Shown here: in pieces, positions 1 to 11,612 of the stretch
How the letters are laid out: each line of letters starts with the position of its first letter
Numbering within the stretch: position 1 is the first letter of the stretch
Assembly (NCBI RefSeq): GCF_901000735.1
Contig: NC_081543.1
Coordinates: forward strand, 11,329,921 to 11,393,920
Length of the DNA stretch: 64,000 nt
Reading direction: 5' to 3'
Origin: Corylus avellana
Taxonomy: Eukaryota; Streptophyta; Magnoliopsida; Fagales; Betulaceae
Made by a program: the position numbers and the translations under genes
The notes under the pieces: model-generated
Told to the model about the DNA's origin: nothing
Database searches by the model: none
Seen by the model: the letters and a program-made list of their open reading frames with translations, nothing else

Positions 1-1859
1 AATTAAATTCTGGACCTTCCATTTGGTAAGCAAAAAATTGAAGGAAGAAAAAATTTGAAGAGGACGGATGGAAAGGAAGCCAGGCACCCCATAAGCCCCT
101 AAAGAAAAACTTATGATACCCAAAACTCCCCAACCAAGCCTATGATAACCACGTAGCCAGACAACATTGCTTGCTAGTGCACTTAAATGATAAAAGAATA
201 CCAGCTCAGAAGTGAAGCTATGCGTTGGATCTGAACCCAATGATAAATTCATTAGAGACTAGATTAAATGCAGCAAAAGCTTGAAACTGCAAACTGAAGA
301 GAATACTTTATAAGTAACGGTAACCCATTCATGACATTCTAAACAAGGATAAAAACTAAAACAATTTAAAAAAATCAAAAGTGGCCAAGCAAGGGATCCT
401 CTATGTTCATTGACACAAGCATATAAAATGGTGACTCGAGAAAAGCATCCTATGCTATGCAGCTGACCGGTCATAAAAACCCATCTAAGATAACATTATC
501 TTACTCTTTGGCTAAGCAAGAGCCAAAAACAAAAAGCTGCAAGAAAGAGAAAATTTATTTCTACAAATAGGTACCTTCAAAATGTGGTAATTACAAACCT
601 GAGCTAGTCCTATTTAAAGCAAGGAAACAAGAAAGCAACTCCAAAAGATAAAATATTTCTTAATGTCCTAAATGTGTCCACATCAAGGGGAACATGGTAA
701 AAAATCCATGCTGTAAGGCATGTCCAGAGCCACTTACGCATCTCTATTTTTTTTTTTATTGAAATAGAAGGTAGAGAAGGAAGCTGCCTTTAAAGAGGCC
801 CTCTCTGCTCACCAAACTGTGGAAGATCTGGATGTCTGCCCTTGCCCACATGAAAATGGGTGAAGGACGCACCTAGCTCCCTACTAAAATTATTCTTCCA
901 AAGTCTAAGATCTCAAAGAATAGAGTGAAAAGTGCTTTTGAAACCTTTAATACTCCATATCTTGCATGTACTACAACTTTCCACGAGAAAAGGACTTGTT
1001 TGGAAGTTCCACAGATTAATTAAAAATTGGGCTTTATTAAATGGTAGACCGAAGGTACAAGAATCAAACTCAAGACTAATTTGCCAGACTCATTCACAAC
1101 CCTGGCAACTATTTCATACCGGTCAAATAAATTGTTCTCTTCAAAATCAGCTATGAGTGAAAATAAACCAAAATATACATAGAGAAGATATCCATCCCAA
1201 AATTCAAGAATTCAGATAAAGACAAACCTTTAAGCCATTGTCACAAAAAACTAAATGCAGCTAAGGAGGCGATAAAGCTCCCCATTACTACACATATGAA
1301 CTGAATCACCTAAAGGAATAACTCACAGTTTATAACCACCCCAGTACTCAAGTTGTTTCAGAAAGCCTAGCATACATTTAGCTGAGCAAACTCAGAATTG
1401 TTGAGGTCTTAAAAGCAACTCTTCCACAAAAAATATCACTCAAATGACTGAAATCTGATCAGTTTTGGTCAGATTTTTGATTTAGCAACTGAACAACTTT
1501 TAGAAACAGACTGATATAACTCATTTCGATCTCCATGTCCATAGAATTGCATTATTTTAGAGACTCCAAGCTAAAAAGGAATTGCATTATTCCAAACATC
1601 CATGTTTAATGGATTCTCCCGTGCATTAAAGTGCTTTTACCTTTATATATGCACAATCTCCCAAACTAAATATGCAATTCTTTATTTTAGCTCGAGCATA
1701 ATGGCACTGCACATTCCAGACTACCTCATCTTTGTCATCCTCACTGCAAACGTGTATAAAAAAATTAGCAAGCAAAAACGAAACAAAGAATATACTACAC
1801 ACATCTAAACTAAGAAAGAGGAGAACAAAACCACCAAGCTTGGATTATTTACTACTCAC
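1..1859 (-). other. Intron of the CMT2-like gene, running off the left edge
   Basis: No coding exon is recognisable here on either strand. The stretch follows a good GTGAGT donor (minus strand, just left of 1860), so it is read as the next intron of the chromomethylase-like gene. I looked for the BAH-domain exon that should follow (a conserved E-C-H-Y-type motif) and did not find it, so that exon is probably beyond position 1. Confidence 0.5.
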
Positions 1860-4771
1860 ATTTTTGTCAAGCATTGACCTTTAGATCTTTGACTCTGCAA
1901 TTGCGAGCAGTGGAACACAACTATAAGTTGAAGGTCAAGTAAAATTAATGAATTTCAGATCAAACCATAATTGGGTAATGACCTTCATTTCATAACGCCA
2001 ACGCCACCTTTCTTGAGCTTCATCATCAAGAATCGGATCTCCAATAAAGGAAGACATATTTTTGTGCTTCTTCTGTTTATACTCTAAAGAAGCCGGGGTC
2101 TTAAATTTCTTTGGAGGCTGTTTCTCGTCTGACTCAGACAATTCAATAAGAGAATATTCTCTTTTGCCATTTTCAGCCCCAAACAGAGATGTTTTTGGAG
2201 ATTGTCTCAAGCAGTTTTCATCTGGATCCGATTTTCCTGAAGAGGTTATAATCATCTTGGAAGGATGCTCATCTGATTTAGACAATCCAACAAAAGAAGA
2301 GTCTAATTTGATGTTATCAGCCTGAATAAGAGATGAGGATAGTCTTGGAGATGTTAAATGATTTTTATTAAATACATCCCCAAGAAATTTGTTCATATAT
2401 TTATCACTGCCATTGTCTTTAGTTGCTGAAATTAACCTTGGTGATCTTCTCAAGTGCCTCTCACCAAAGAATTTATTGTCACAATATTCTAAGGGCATAT
2501 ATAACTTGTCCCCATCTTCATGCCATAAGATAGATAATGGTTCAGCTTCTTCGTCCGTACTGTAAAAATGCAAACTTAAAATTAGCAAAGAAACTGAAAC
2601 AGAAATGCATGTACACAATACAAACCATGAAAGAACAGGGTTTGCAGATTTTCACTCACTTCAATGTCAAGCTTTGACACTTGGATCTTTTGATCTGTGA
2701 AATCCATGAACCCATACTTAGAAACTAAAAGATAAAATTATCTACCTACTGTTAAAAATAAATTAAAATGTAATGCAACTGTAGCAAAAATAAATTAAAA
2801 TGTAATGCAACATATTAGCAAATTATAGAAGCACTAAACAGTGAGCTATCAAAAATTATGGACAGCAGCCAACTTCTTCGGCATTCTACTTATGTTTCTA
2901 AATCATATGCTTGCACTTTTGAGGGCTTGAGCTCCTTTATGAAGCTTCCTCATGCCTGGTAGAAGGGAAGAACACAAATGCTCTTGTTGGTTTTATCATT
3001 GAACCATTTGTGAAATTATAGCCAATGAGAACAATCATTTGCTGGTTCTTAAATAACCAACTCATGTTAGCTAGTGTTAATTATATCATTATCATAAGTT
3101 CAAAAGTGTTCTGTCTCTTCATTTGGGTTACTTCCAGCAAAGTCCAAAAAGAAAATCTTGTAAACTGATGATAATATAGTTGACGAATTTTAAAATAAAG
3201 GGCCCAATTAATAATTTTTTTAAAAAAAAATGTATAGATTTGTGGACATCTTGTATCCTTATTATTCAAAGTATGGAATAACTTATAGTAGGTCACTTAT
3301 ATTCCAGTTCTCGCTGGAGGACTCTCCATTTTCAATGGCTGCCTGCTTTTATTTTTTTGTTTACATTTGTTCTTCTATACACTATACCGATAACTTGCCA
3401 ATTGATTTAGAAAAAGACCAAAAAAAAATAGTGACTTTTATTATTATCTTTGAAACTATTGAAGCAAAGACAAAAAAGCGTAAAAGTCGGAGAAGTTGCC
3501 CAAAAAAGACAAAGCCAAAGAACCACCCAAATACGCAAAAACAGGACTAAAAAAATATTATTAGGAAATAAAGAACAACCGGGCCCACGTGATTAGCCTA
3601 AATCGTAAAATAGTACTATCCCCACATGTTCTTGTACTACTCAATATTGCCTAGCCGCTACCTGATGCCCCAAGGTAATAAAAGACACTTAAACAAAAAT
3701 AAATAAAAGAAGGTAATAAAAGACAAAGTACAGGACACGCTATATTATATAACTCCCTAAAATTATTTATTTCTAAACATTTAATTACGATAATTTATTC
3801 TTCAACCTATCAAAATAATGAAAATGTACCATATTAACAAAATGACAAAATTTCTCTTATAAAATTTTTAATAAGATAAAAATACTCTTAAAATTTAAAA
3901 AAAAATTTATTTTTTTAAGTATTTTTGTTTTTATTTTAGTAAAAGTAATTTTGTCATTTTCTTTTTAAATTAGGGTTACATTGTCATTATTTTAATAGCT
4001 TAAGAGATAAATTGTCGCGCTGCCTTGATAGTTCGAAGAAGTTAAGTAAAGTTTACCCATATTATTGATACACTACAACAGCCGTGAACCCACTGCTAAA
4101 AGCACAGCATTGCAACCCAGATAGTTGGATTTGGTACCATTTTTCACTTGGGTCCTCCACATCATATGCCATCATAAAATTTTCAGTCAACTTTTCTCAA
4201 AATACTTCCATTTGTTTTAAGATCCTAAAAAAAATTATAAAGATTTAAAGCGTTGATCCGAATTTAACGAGATTTGCAATCCATACCTCAATCTTTTTTT
4301 TTAAAAAAATAAATATTTTTTCTTAAAAAAAGTGGGTAGTTTAAAAAATTTATTGAGATTTAAAAGAAAAAGTTCCATAGAAGTTTAGAGCTTTTAGAAG
4401 GACATTACAAAAAAGTGTGACAATTAAGGGTAAGTGAAGTCTTTTATATATATATATATAAATAATTCAAAACTTAAAAATATTTTATAAAACACAAAAC
4501 ATATAAACCCATCATCGAAAGCATATTTCAAACACGTTACTTATCAAAAGTATTATTATTATTTTTTTTAAAACCATTGTGACTTCATTCATTAAAAAGT
4601 AAACTTTATAACAAAAAGAGTAAACTTTATAGAAAGAAGGAAGAGAGCCCATCAAATGCAATGCAATGCAAGGCAACAAAATGATGTCACCTTCATCATA
4701 ATTATTCGTCAAAAAAAAAAAAAAAAATTATTTTCAGTTTCAGTTTCACGGCCTTCAGCCCAGACGCACGC

Positions 4772-4802
<31 letters not shown>

Positions 4803-5213
4803 GAGAAGATGGTGACGTACCTCCACTACGGTAACCTCTGTTGTACCAATTTTAGACGAACCGAATCTCGGAGTGTTTCCGAGAAGCACTCTCGTCTCCG
4901 GCTTTCCCAAACTACCCTTACCCTTCACAGAACCCGATTTCCTCGACGATTCGGGCAATGTACCCGGATCCGGACCGGGGCTGCCATTCAGCCTCGGCGA
5001 CCTTCTGATGCCCTGCGCATGCAGCCGTGCCAGAGCAGCATTTGCGGTCGCCGGAGCGGAAGACAGCCTCGGCGACCTTCTGAGAGGTTTAGATTGATTT
5101 GAAGCTACGGAGGCGCTTTTCTTGGCGGTATTTTGGGCCGCATTGACATCCGAAGCCGGAGGAATTGGAGGAGCGAATCTCGGAGACCTGCGCACCGGTT
5201 TGTTGTCGCTCAT
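1860..5213 (-). CDS. CMT2: Chromomethylase 2-like DNA (cytosine-5) methyltransferase, N-terminal exons only
   Basis: Partial gene on the minus strand. The exon model is 5213-4821, 2694-2660, 2559-1983 and 1894-1860; all junctions are GT/AG and the phases (0, 2, 0, 2) agree. The start is the ATG at 5213, giving MSDNKPVRRSPRF. The N-terminus is low-complexity and basic with repeated RRSPR(F/L) motifs (three in exon 1, more in exon 3) and a SLIELSESDE stretch. Exon 3 ends in a block reading FIGDPILDDEAQERWRWRY, then EMK. That block and the RRSPRF repeats match my memory of the N-terminal half of Arabidopsis CMT2, just before the BAH domain. CMT2 maintains CHH methylation of heterochromatic transposons together with H3K9me2. 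The BAH, chromo and catalytic domains are not in the window, so activity cannot be judged. CMT3 is less likely because it lacks the long SPR-rich N-terminus. Confidence 0.75.
3790..4012. mobile_element. AT-rich hairpin MITE in CMT2-like intron 1
   Basis: The left arm (TATCAAAATAATGAAAATGT and flanks) is roughly the reverse complement of the right arm (ACATTGTCATTATTTTAATA and flanks), with an AT-rich centre and no coding. It sits in the 2.1-kb intron between exon 1 and the first microexon. Boundaries are approximate and I found no clean target duplication. Confidence 0.45.
4140..4450. mobile_element. MITE remnant related to the element downstream of the membrane-protein genes
   Basis: It shares blocks such as AAAATAC..C.ATTTGTTTTA, AAGCGTTG.TCC.AATTTAACG and CCTCAATCTTT with the elements at 16975-17396 and 53893-54320, so it is a member of the same dispersed family. 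No coding capacity. Edges are approximate. Confidence 0.45.
4779..4807. repeat. GA-rich microsatellite
   Basis: A GAGAGA run interrupted by AAA, just inside intron 1 of the CMT2-like gene (downstream of the exon 1 donor at 4820 on the minus strand). Confidence 0.8.
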
Positions 5214-5420
5214 CGGCGGCGAGTGAGGCAAAGATATGGACTTCGGATTTGGTCGGTGATCTTCCAGTGGTGATCAGAGCGAGGTTTTTTGGGTGAGAAG
5301 AATGAAATGCAAAGAGGAGTGAGTGGAGAGTCGTCGTTGATATCTATGGCATCACGGACAAACGTGGGCATCTGAACTCTGACAAGGCAGTAGGCTTATC
5401 GCTTTCCTTTCTTTTTCATT
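5214..5420 (-). promoter_or_regulatory. Probable 5' leader and proximal promoter of the CMT2-like gene
   Basis: This lies directly upstream of the chosen ATG. It is less AT-rich than its surroundings and has no ORF that extends the protein: in-frame codons upstream of 5213 lack another ATG before the frame closes. No clear TATA box was seen. The assignment rests on position only. Confidence 0.3.
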
Positions 5421-8400
5421 AAAAAAACCAAAAAGTTAATGACAATAATTTGTCTATTTTTATTTTTTTTATCTCGAGAGTAGAAAAGTCGTTTTCAAAT
5501 GCTAAACACCATGTCACCATCCACTACATCGGCCATTTAAAAAAAATACAATTAACTTTTGAATTTTTTTTTAGGGATTGATTTAATTATTGATGACACC
5601 GCTAAATTAGCAAGATGAAATAATTATTAGATAAAAGTGTAATTTATAATATTATTTGCATTATATTAAAAGAAATAAAGTTATATATTATATTTTTAGC
5701 ACATTTTTATCTTACTTTATTGATGTTGCATTATTAGTCAATTATTTGATTTTTTTTATATATAAAAAAAGTTTCAAAATAACTGATTAACTATGTCACA
5801 TCAATAAAGTTAAATAAAATTATGGTATATAAAGGTTGCTGTGTGAGCTGGTCTTATAATTATAGTTTATATGTTTTTAATTAATTGGATGGTAAATTGA
5901 GAGATAGGGTGATGTTAAACATCACGTCCGGCGTGATGCACGCTAGGGTGGTTTGATATTTTAAAATAATAAAATATAATATTTTTTTATTATATATATA
6001 TATAGCCTGGCGTGCATGAACAGTTATGCATGCCAACGTTCTTAGTATCGTAGCCCTGAGAGATAAAGGCAAATTACAATGAAAAATGTATTTTAAAGGC
6101 ACTGTTGTATTAATAATGACAGTGAAAAAAAGAAAAGAAAAGAAAAGAAGAAAGAGATGCAAGGGTAAAATAGTGGCAAGCTCAGCTCAGATCACTTATA
6201 CAATTAGGTTGCATATGGTATAATCATGTGGTAGTAATGGTAACATCTCAAGTTAATTAATTTGGGACGCTACAACCAACTACTCTGGTTGTTTTTTCTC
6301 AGCTGCATCAATGTTCTCTATAAAATAATATTTTACGAGTTAAAAATAAGTCCACGAATCAGCAAGTAGGCATCAATTCAAAGGAGAATTAATATGAGAC
6401 AAGCCCATGCTAAAACTTGAAAACATTTTTAATTACATGAAATTAAACATCCTTTGGTAAACATTAGTTTTCTAAAACAAAAGGACACTTCCCTATAAAG
6501 CATCTCTTTAAATTGAAATATCATGGTTCATCATACTGTTAAAATAAAAGCATCATATGCCTGATTAGTATTAGTCGTCTTAAATTCTTATTGATATCTT
6601 GATGGGTCTGGGTCAAACTATAGCTCAGTCGGATTTGATGGAGCGCCTGTGATTTCACTGTCTAGGATTCTCATGTGCAACTCCTAGACTCCTAGTAGGT
6701 AGGTATTACTATAGTTAAACTCAAGTATTATAGCTATAATTGGTCTCCTCGACCTACCCCTTTTTATTAGGAAAAAAAAAATCATTTCACGTTAATCATA
6801 ATTCCTTAAAGGACATAAAAGCATCATATCACGAACTAAATATCATAATTCTGGTCATAAAACACCATACTTCTTTAACCTAAAACATCATCATAACTCT
6901 TCACTTAAACATGCATTATAATCCTTAACATAAAACATCGTATTAAATCCCTACTACAGGATAGACATGAATCATACCGGAACCCCACTACGTACATTGA
7001 CTGTAACTCGTAATCGTTAACATATTTTTAAGAACATATATTTTTTCAATCATAATTTTTATAAACGTAGCTTTCACAAACATAAGTATATCATACCATA
7101 AAGAATGTAAACCATCATATCGTTGTAACACAAACATATCATAGCAATATAATGCAAGTTTGAGCTCACATGTAAGAAAATCATATTATTTCATACTTTA
7201 AGAAAATTTCTACTTTCATTTAAAAAAAAAAAAAAGCTTAAATTCCTCTCTAACTATTTTTCTGTAGCATTTCGTTTGTCATCTACAAATTATATCGTTG
7301 TTAGCCGGGGTTTGATAACTAAACCCTAAACCCTATTTCACAACTGTCTCCTAATTCGAATGAGCATTTCTCACTAATCTTAAAACTAGGCTAAATCCCA
7401 TTAAACTCTTTGGTTCTTAACATTATACAAATTAAGAGCCTATTTAAGATGTTATGTTCTAGTTTGATGGATCAAACAACAATCTATTGTTTGATCAAAC
7501 CATAATTATGTCCTTTGTTTAATTGATCAAACTCCCTATAATACCTTGTTCTAAACAAGGGTGTATAGTAGGGTTAAAATAACCTTAATAAGAGCTTAAG
7601 GGTTAATATGGGGCAAGATATGATGTGAAATATAGGGAAAAATAGACCAAAACTCTAGCGATCGTTGACTTGAGAGTTTATGACAAAAAATGCCAAAGCA
7701 TAGGATATGATAATAATAAGAAGGATTAGGATAAATGGTGATAAACAAAGATGGACCAAAATCTTAAAATGTGACTAATATACATGATTAATTAGTACTG
7801 ACATTAATAAGAATGACAATATTGTACGTGTCTTTCACTTCCCCCAATGTTGTTAATTAAAGCTGATTTGTCTGTCGCTCCTGCCTCATGGTACCTTGTT
7901 ACAACAACGTACAACTCCAGGGGTGTTGGAAAACAAATGGGATAATTAATCACAAAATGTAAACAAAATAAGATACGTACTGAAATCAGCATATATATAT
8001 ATATATATATATATGAATTGCTAATTGCTAATTATTTGCTGCCACTTCTTGAAATCTCTGTTCTGATTCAAAATCATGGTGTAACTTGTATTCTCTAGGA
8101 GGAGGGAAAAGAATTAAGGGACACAATGAAGCAAAAATAGAAGAAAGAGACTTGCAGAAGCAACAAATTAAGCCCTACCAATTAATCAGGCATCCATGCA
8201 TTAAGTTCTAAAACAAGCCTGCAAGAGGGTATCTTAATCCTACGTACTCATTATGGACTGTTACATAATTAATGAGGAAGGTTAATTAATTAACTACTTC
8301 AGCATAGAGGGCCTAGGTAGTAATGATTTCATGTATATACTAGCTAGATTAAACTCAATTTTTTTTAGCAACAATGGCACCAATTAAGATGGTACATACC

Positions 8401-8723
8401 ATAAATTTCTACTAATTGACCCGACCCGCCATTGTGTATACTTAGAACATGTTTGCAATTACATTAAAGGGGCTTAAAAAGTGTTTTCAGTACTTAAAAA
8501 CTCTGCTAAGCAAAAATAAATTTATTTGGTAAAAAACTTAAAAAAAAAAAAAAAAAGCATACTTTTATTTTCGTGCTAAAAAAAAAACCCTAAAACAGCC
8601 TTTTTTATTTTTATTTTTAACAAAAGCTATTTTAAGTTTTTTATATAAACAAAAACTCTATTTTCTAACGTAATATCAAACTAGCTCATTTTTTTTTATA
8701 TAGATAACGAAGCAAAAATGTTC
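5421..8723. other. AT-rich intergenic DNA without a recognisable gene
   Basis: I see no supportable gene. It contains poly(A/T) tracts, a (TA)n run near 7990-8014, and at about 5917-6050 a short element with GGCGTGATGCACGC/GGCGTGCATGA arms resembling the palindromic element at 13861-14035. Small ORFs here are AT-rich, lack family motifs and are treated as chance. Confidence 0.6.
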
Positions 8724-8731
8724 CTACTAAG

Positions 8732-9476
8732 CAGTGGCGGATTTACACAGGGGCGACCTGGGGGCAGGCGCCCCTGGTAAATTTGTTTTTTAAAAAAATC
8801 CATTAAGGATTTTCAATCAAAATTTGAAGGGTGCCCCTAGTAAAAAAAATTATCAGGGCACCCTTGGCCTTCTTTTTGTTGTTCAAATGGTCAATATATG
8901 GAGAAATGAGGATATTTTTTATTAAATGAGAGAGAATAAAGTTATATTTTATCAATGGATTGAGAGTAGATAATAGTTTATTATTAAAAAAAGATAGTGG
9001 GTGAATTTTTTAGTGTTTGTAGTCATAGTTTATAGATAAATGTGTTTTTTTTTTTTTTTTTTTTAATGCTAAATTTAGACTCTAGTCTCTTTTATGTAGG
9101 CTTAGACTCTAATGTAATTTATGCTTTGAGATTTGAGGCTTTTCTAAAAAAAGTAGCCGTATGCTAATAGCCCACTAAAAATACTCATTTTTCTTAGACA
9201 CTAGTAGTCATTTAATTATGCTTAGTTTATTTCGTAAGTAGTTTAAATTATTATGTGTTTGTGACCTCGTTAGATGAAGATTTTTAATAGTTACTTTGAT
9301 TTTTTTTTTTTTGGGTAATTTGATGAGTTTGATTTGATTTGTGATACATATATTATGGTATAATTTATTTTTTGATTGTATTTACTGTATTATAAAAAAT
9401 ATATATAATACATAAAGAGAAAAAAAAAATTATTTTTTTACGCCCCTAGTAACTCCAATTCCTAGATCCGCCACTG
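8732..9476. mobile_element. Non-autonomous hAT-type transposon, 745 bp, with 8-bp target duplication
   Basis: The element begins CAGTGGCGGATTTAC and ends in the inverted form (...GATCCGCCACTG). The terminal CAGTGGCGGA is the usual end of Tip100-like plant hAT elements. Both sides carry an identical 8-bp direct repeat, CTACTAAG (8724-8731 and 9477-9484), the hAT target-site length. The subterminal regions also form a rough inverted repeat (GGCGCCCCTGGTAA near the left end, TTACGCCCCTAGTAA near the right). There is no transposase ORF, so it needs a source in trans. Confidence 0.88.
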
Positions 9477-9671
9477 CTACTAAGACTAACAAGTTCTTAG
9501 CAACAAAAAGTAGAAAAAAGACAAGTAATTATGATATTATGAGCAAGCTAAAAACAGCAAAACAGAAACATATAATTGCCTCGTGCAAGAACAGTAAAGG
9601 TTTTTTTTTTTCATTGTGACCGACCTTAGTTTCCATGCACTTTGAACAATATCAAGAATAATATCAAATGA

Positions 9672-9772
9672 CACCAGGAGTTCCCCCAAACACTTCAGTA
9701 GGGATCAGTGACACCCGACAGTTGTTTGAAGAAAGTCCCCAGTGAAGCGTTTGAGGGGAACTCTAGGGTACA
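9672..9772 (-). ncRNA. MIR395: MIR395 precursor (minus strand)
   Basis: Read on the minus strand, the 3' arm (9698 to 9678) begins CTGAAGTGTTTGGGGGAACT and is identical over its 21 nt to the canonical plant miR395. The 5' arm (9763 to 9741) is nearly complementary (GAGTTCCCCTCAAACGCTTC), leaving a loop of about 40 nt, as in known MIR395 hairpins. miR395 is induced by sulfate starvation and targets ATP sulfurylases and the SULTR2;1 transporter. A TATA box lies about 70 nt upstream. A second, divergent MIR395-like hairpin lies 1.8 kb away. Expression cannot be seen from sequence, but the conserved mature strand and two-arm pairing make this a confident call. Confidence 0.9.
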
Positions 9773-9836
9773 CCTGATGTGCTGCAACAAGCTCCATTGA
9801 GGTTGCTTGGGAAGGCAATGTCTATATCAACCTTAA

Positions 9837-9844
9837 TATTTATA
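9837..9844 (-). promoter_or_regulatory. TATA box of the minus-strand MIR395
   Basis: TATAAATA on the minus strand inside CTCTCTATAAATATTAAGG, about 70 bp upstream of the hairpin. This spacing fits a pol II miRNA transcript starting about 30 bp downstream. Confidence 0.65.
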
Positions 9845-10126
9845 GAGAGTTTCCTATGTTTAGTTGCATACGTTAATGGTGCTTGGTTCTGATCAAGCGC
9901 GGAGAGAAGATAAAGTCGCACTTACGTGGCCGTGAACCTAGACAGAAGTGTGGACTAGGTTGAGCATAAGAATCTTGGTTGAGAGCTAGGCCACATGCAT
10001 GCCATTCTGCCTATTTTTTCAGCCTTTCCTTTTCACCTTTTCTCAATATTGATACGAAACAAGCCAGATCTTTATAGTAGGTTCCATTATATACACACAA
10101 TTGTGATTACAAAATTGGGACTTTGT

Positions 10127-10465
10127 TGTTAAATCATCACTTATCCTAGAAGTTAAGTGGATAAAAATGAAGAAATTCATAAAGATAATAGAAATATAAA
10201 AGAATAGCGGAATAAAATAAAAAACACAAAAGATTTTACGTAGTTCGGTTCATGACATACATACACAAGATAAAGCCCAAAGGGCTATATTATACTCTCA
10301 TTAATTCATTAATTATTTGTTTACAATACAAAGTGCTTTATTTATACAGTTTACATATAAATTCAAATTCCCTAATTTAGGATAATCAAATCATAATTAA
10401 TCAAATCCCTAAATTTTGGCTAATATAATCTTCATCATATCGCGTCATTAAAATATACTCTAACA
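10127..10465 (-). repeat. Probable LTR fragment (TGTTA...TAACA)
   Basis: Ends in TGTTA/TAACA. On the minus strand it carries a TATAAATAAAG-like promoter/polyadenylation cluster, as in Copia LTRs. The flanking five bases differ (TTTGT and AGAAA), so no target duplication supports a simple solo LTR. It abuts the TRIM-like remnant at 10466-10700. Confidence 0.4.
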
Positions 10466-10700
10466 AGAAATATATCAATTTAATCATTAAATTTATATTT
10501 TAATGCTCCTCCTCGCGTTTGGATTCAAACTACACTTTAATAGAGAGAGGTATAACACATGAAATATTTAACTGAAATAAGGCGGTGAATTATGGAGTGA
10601 GGGTTCTAAATCATAATCTCTGACTCTAATATCATGTTTAGTTATTACTTATCACAAAAATTTAAGCTATTAGAAATAGATGAATTTAATCATTTAAGCT
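10466..10700 (-). mobile_element. TRIM-like retrotransposon remnant (minus strand)
   Basis: On the minus strand an LTR-like end (...GTGATAAGTAATAACTAAACA region) is followed by TGATATTAGAGTC, a primer-binding site for initiator tRNA-Met with mismatches. About 100 bp later comes a polypurine tract (GCGAGGAGGAG), then an AT-rich LTR-like start. The same order occurs at 42480-42780 and 60790-61060. There is no coding region. Confidence 0.5.
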
Positions 10701-11436
10701 CTGTTTGTTTTGGCATAAACGTGGATGTTTAATGCGACCAAAAATAATAGTTAAATCGAAAATATTTTCGGTTTGACCAAAAAAAGCTTCTTTAGTTTCA
10801 GAAAATTGTTTGAATTTTTAATGTTCATTAACCATTTTCCACTCTCCTTCTCAAACTGTCAAACCACCACCAGAGGTTGTTGGAAGTCATTGACCGTTTT
10901 CTGCCACCGCTCATTTTCCGTACGAGTTAAACGCCAAAAAATATTTTCTAAAAAATAATTTTGTTGAAAATATTTTCTAGCGAAAAACATTCGACATCAA
11001 AAGATATCGTTAATTTAATTTATATACTCTACATTTAGGTGCCATGGCTACTAGAAAATGGAAAGGTTCCCCGAGTCAGCATCATTGCACCAAGTGCCTG
11101 GACCACAGCTTTGTTAACCATCTATCAAATTTTGGACTCAATATTCCAAATTAGCCATGCCCAGAACTTTTTTCTATTGCAGTCATTAACCTAATGCACT
11201 CAAACTTGAAGATTAAAAGTGATTAAGTTGATTAAGCTTCATTTATATGAAAACGATTGAAGAGGATATGCCTTAGAAATGAGAAAGCAGAAAAAGCTTG
11301 GGAGGGAGAGCTTCATCAAGGCCACTGACCTCAATAATATTCATCCCTATGCTCCATCTTACTCACAATTCTGACCAGGTTCATTTGATTGGATATATCT
11401 CATCTTCAAGTGGCACACATGCAGAAGCTCCAGTAC

Positions 11437-11444
11437 TATAAATA
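11437..11444 (+). promoter_or_regulatory. TATA box of the plus-strand MIR395-like gene
   Basis: TATAAATA within CAGTACTATAAATAGTAGG, about 75 bp upstream of the 5' arm of the plus-strand hairpin, mirroring the arrangement at the minus-strand locus. Confidence 0.65.
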
Positions 11445-11511
11445 GTAGGTTTTGGTGTGCATTTTCTTACCAGGAAATCTGAGCAAGAGAAATAGAGTGT
11501 AAGTCATCTGT

Positions 11512-11612
11512 CCCCTTGAGTTCCCTTGACCACTTCATTGGGGCTCTTCTAAGACCCTTAATGAAGGGAAATTTTGCTCTACTGAAGCGTTTGAGGGAAC
11601 TCTGGGTGGCAA
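11512..11612 (+). ncRNA. MIR395: Diverged MIR395 precursor (plus strand)
   Basis: The 3' arm, 11582-11602, reads CTGAAGCGTTTGAGGGAACT plus C. It differs from canonical miR395 at positions 7 (T to C) and 13 (G to A). The 5' arm, 11518-11540, starts GAGTTCCCTTGACCACTTCA and pairs with it across a loop of about 40 nt. The minus strand of this hairpin would give a strand with about five differences, so plus is preferred, and the TATA box at 11437 supports that. Known targets of the family are APS and SULTR2;1 mRNAs. The two changes fall in the seed-like and central parts, so target recognition may be weakened or shifted. It could be a decaying paralogue. Confidence 0.75.

Noticed and set aside
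300..345. ECHEWVTVTYKV on the minus strand as a possible BAH exon of the CMT2-like gene
   Set aside because: Only the E-C-H matches. The surroundings do not fit the BAH domain and lack suitable splice sites.
5214..5231. N-terminal extension of the CMT2-like protein upstream of 5213
   Set aside because: The upstream codon at 5231 is TTG, not ATG, so the first ATG at 5213 is used.
6618..6660. Box A-like TAGCTCAGTCGG suggesting a tRNA gene or SINE
   Set aside because: No box B at the right distance, no cloverleaf and no A tail or target duplication.
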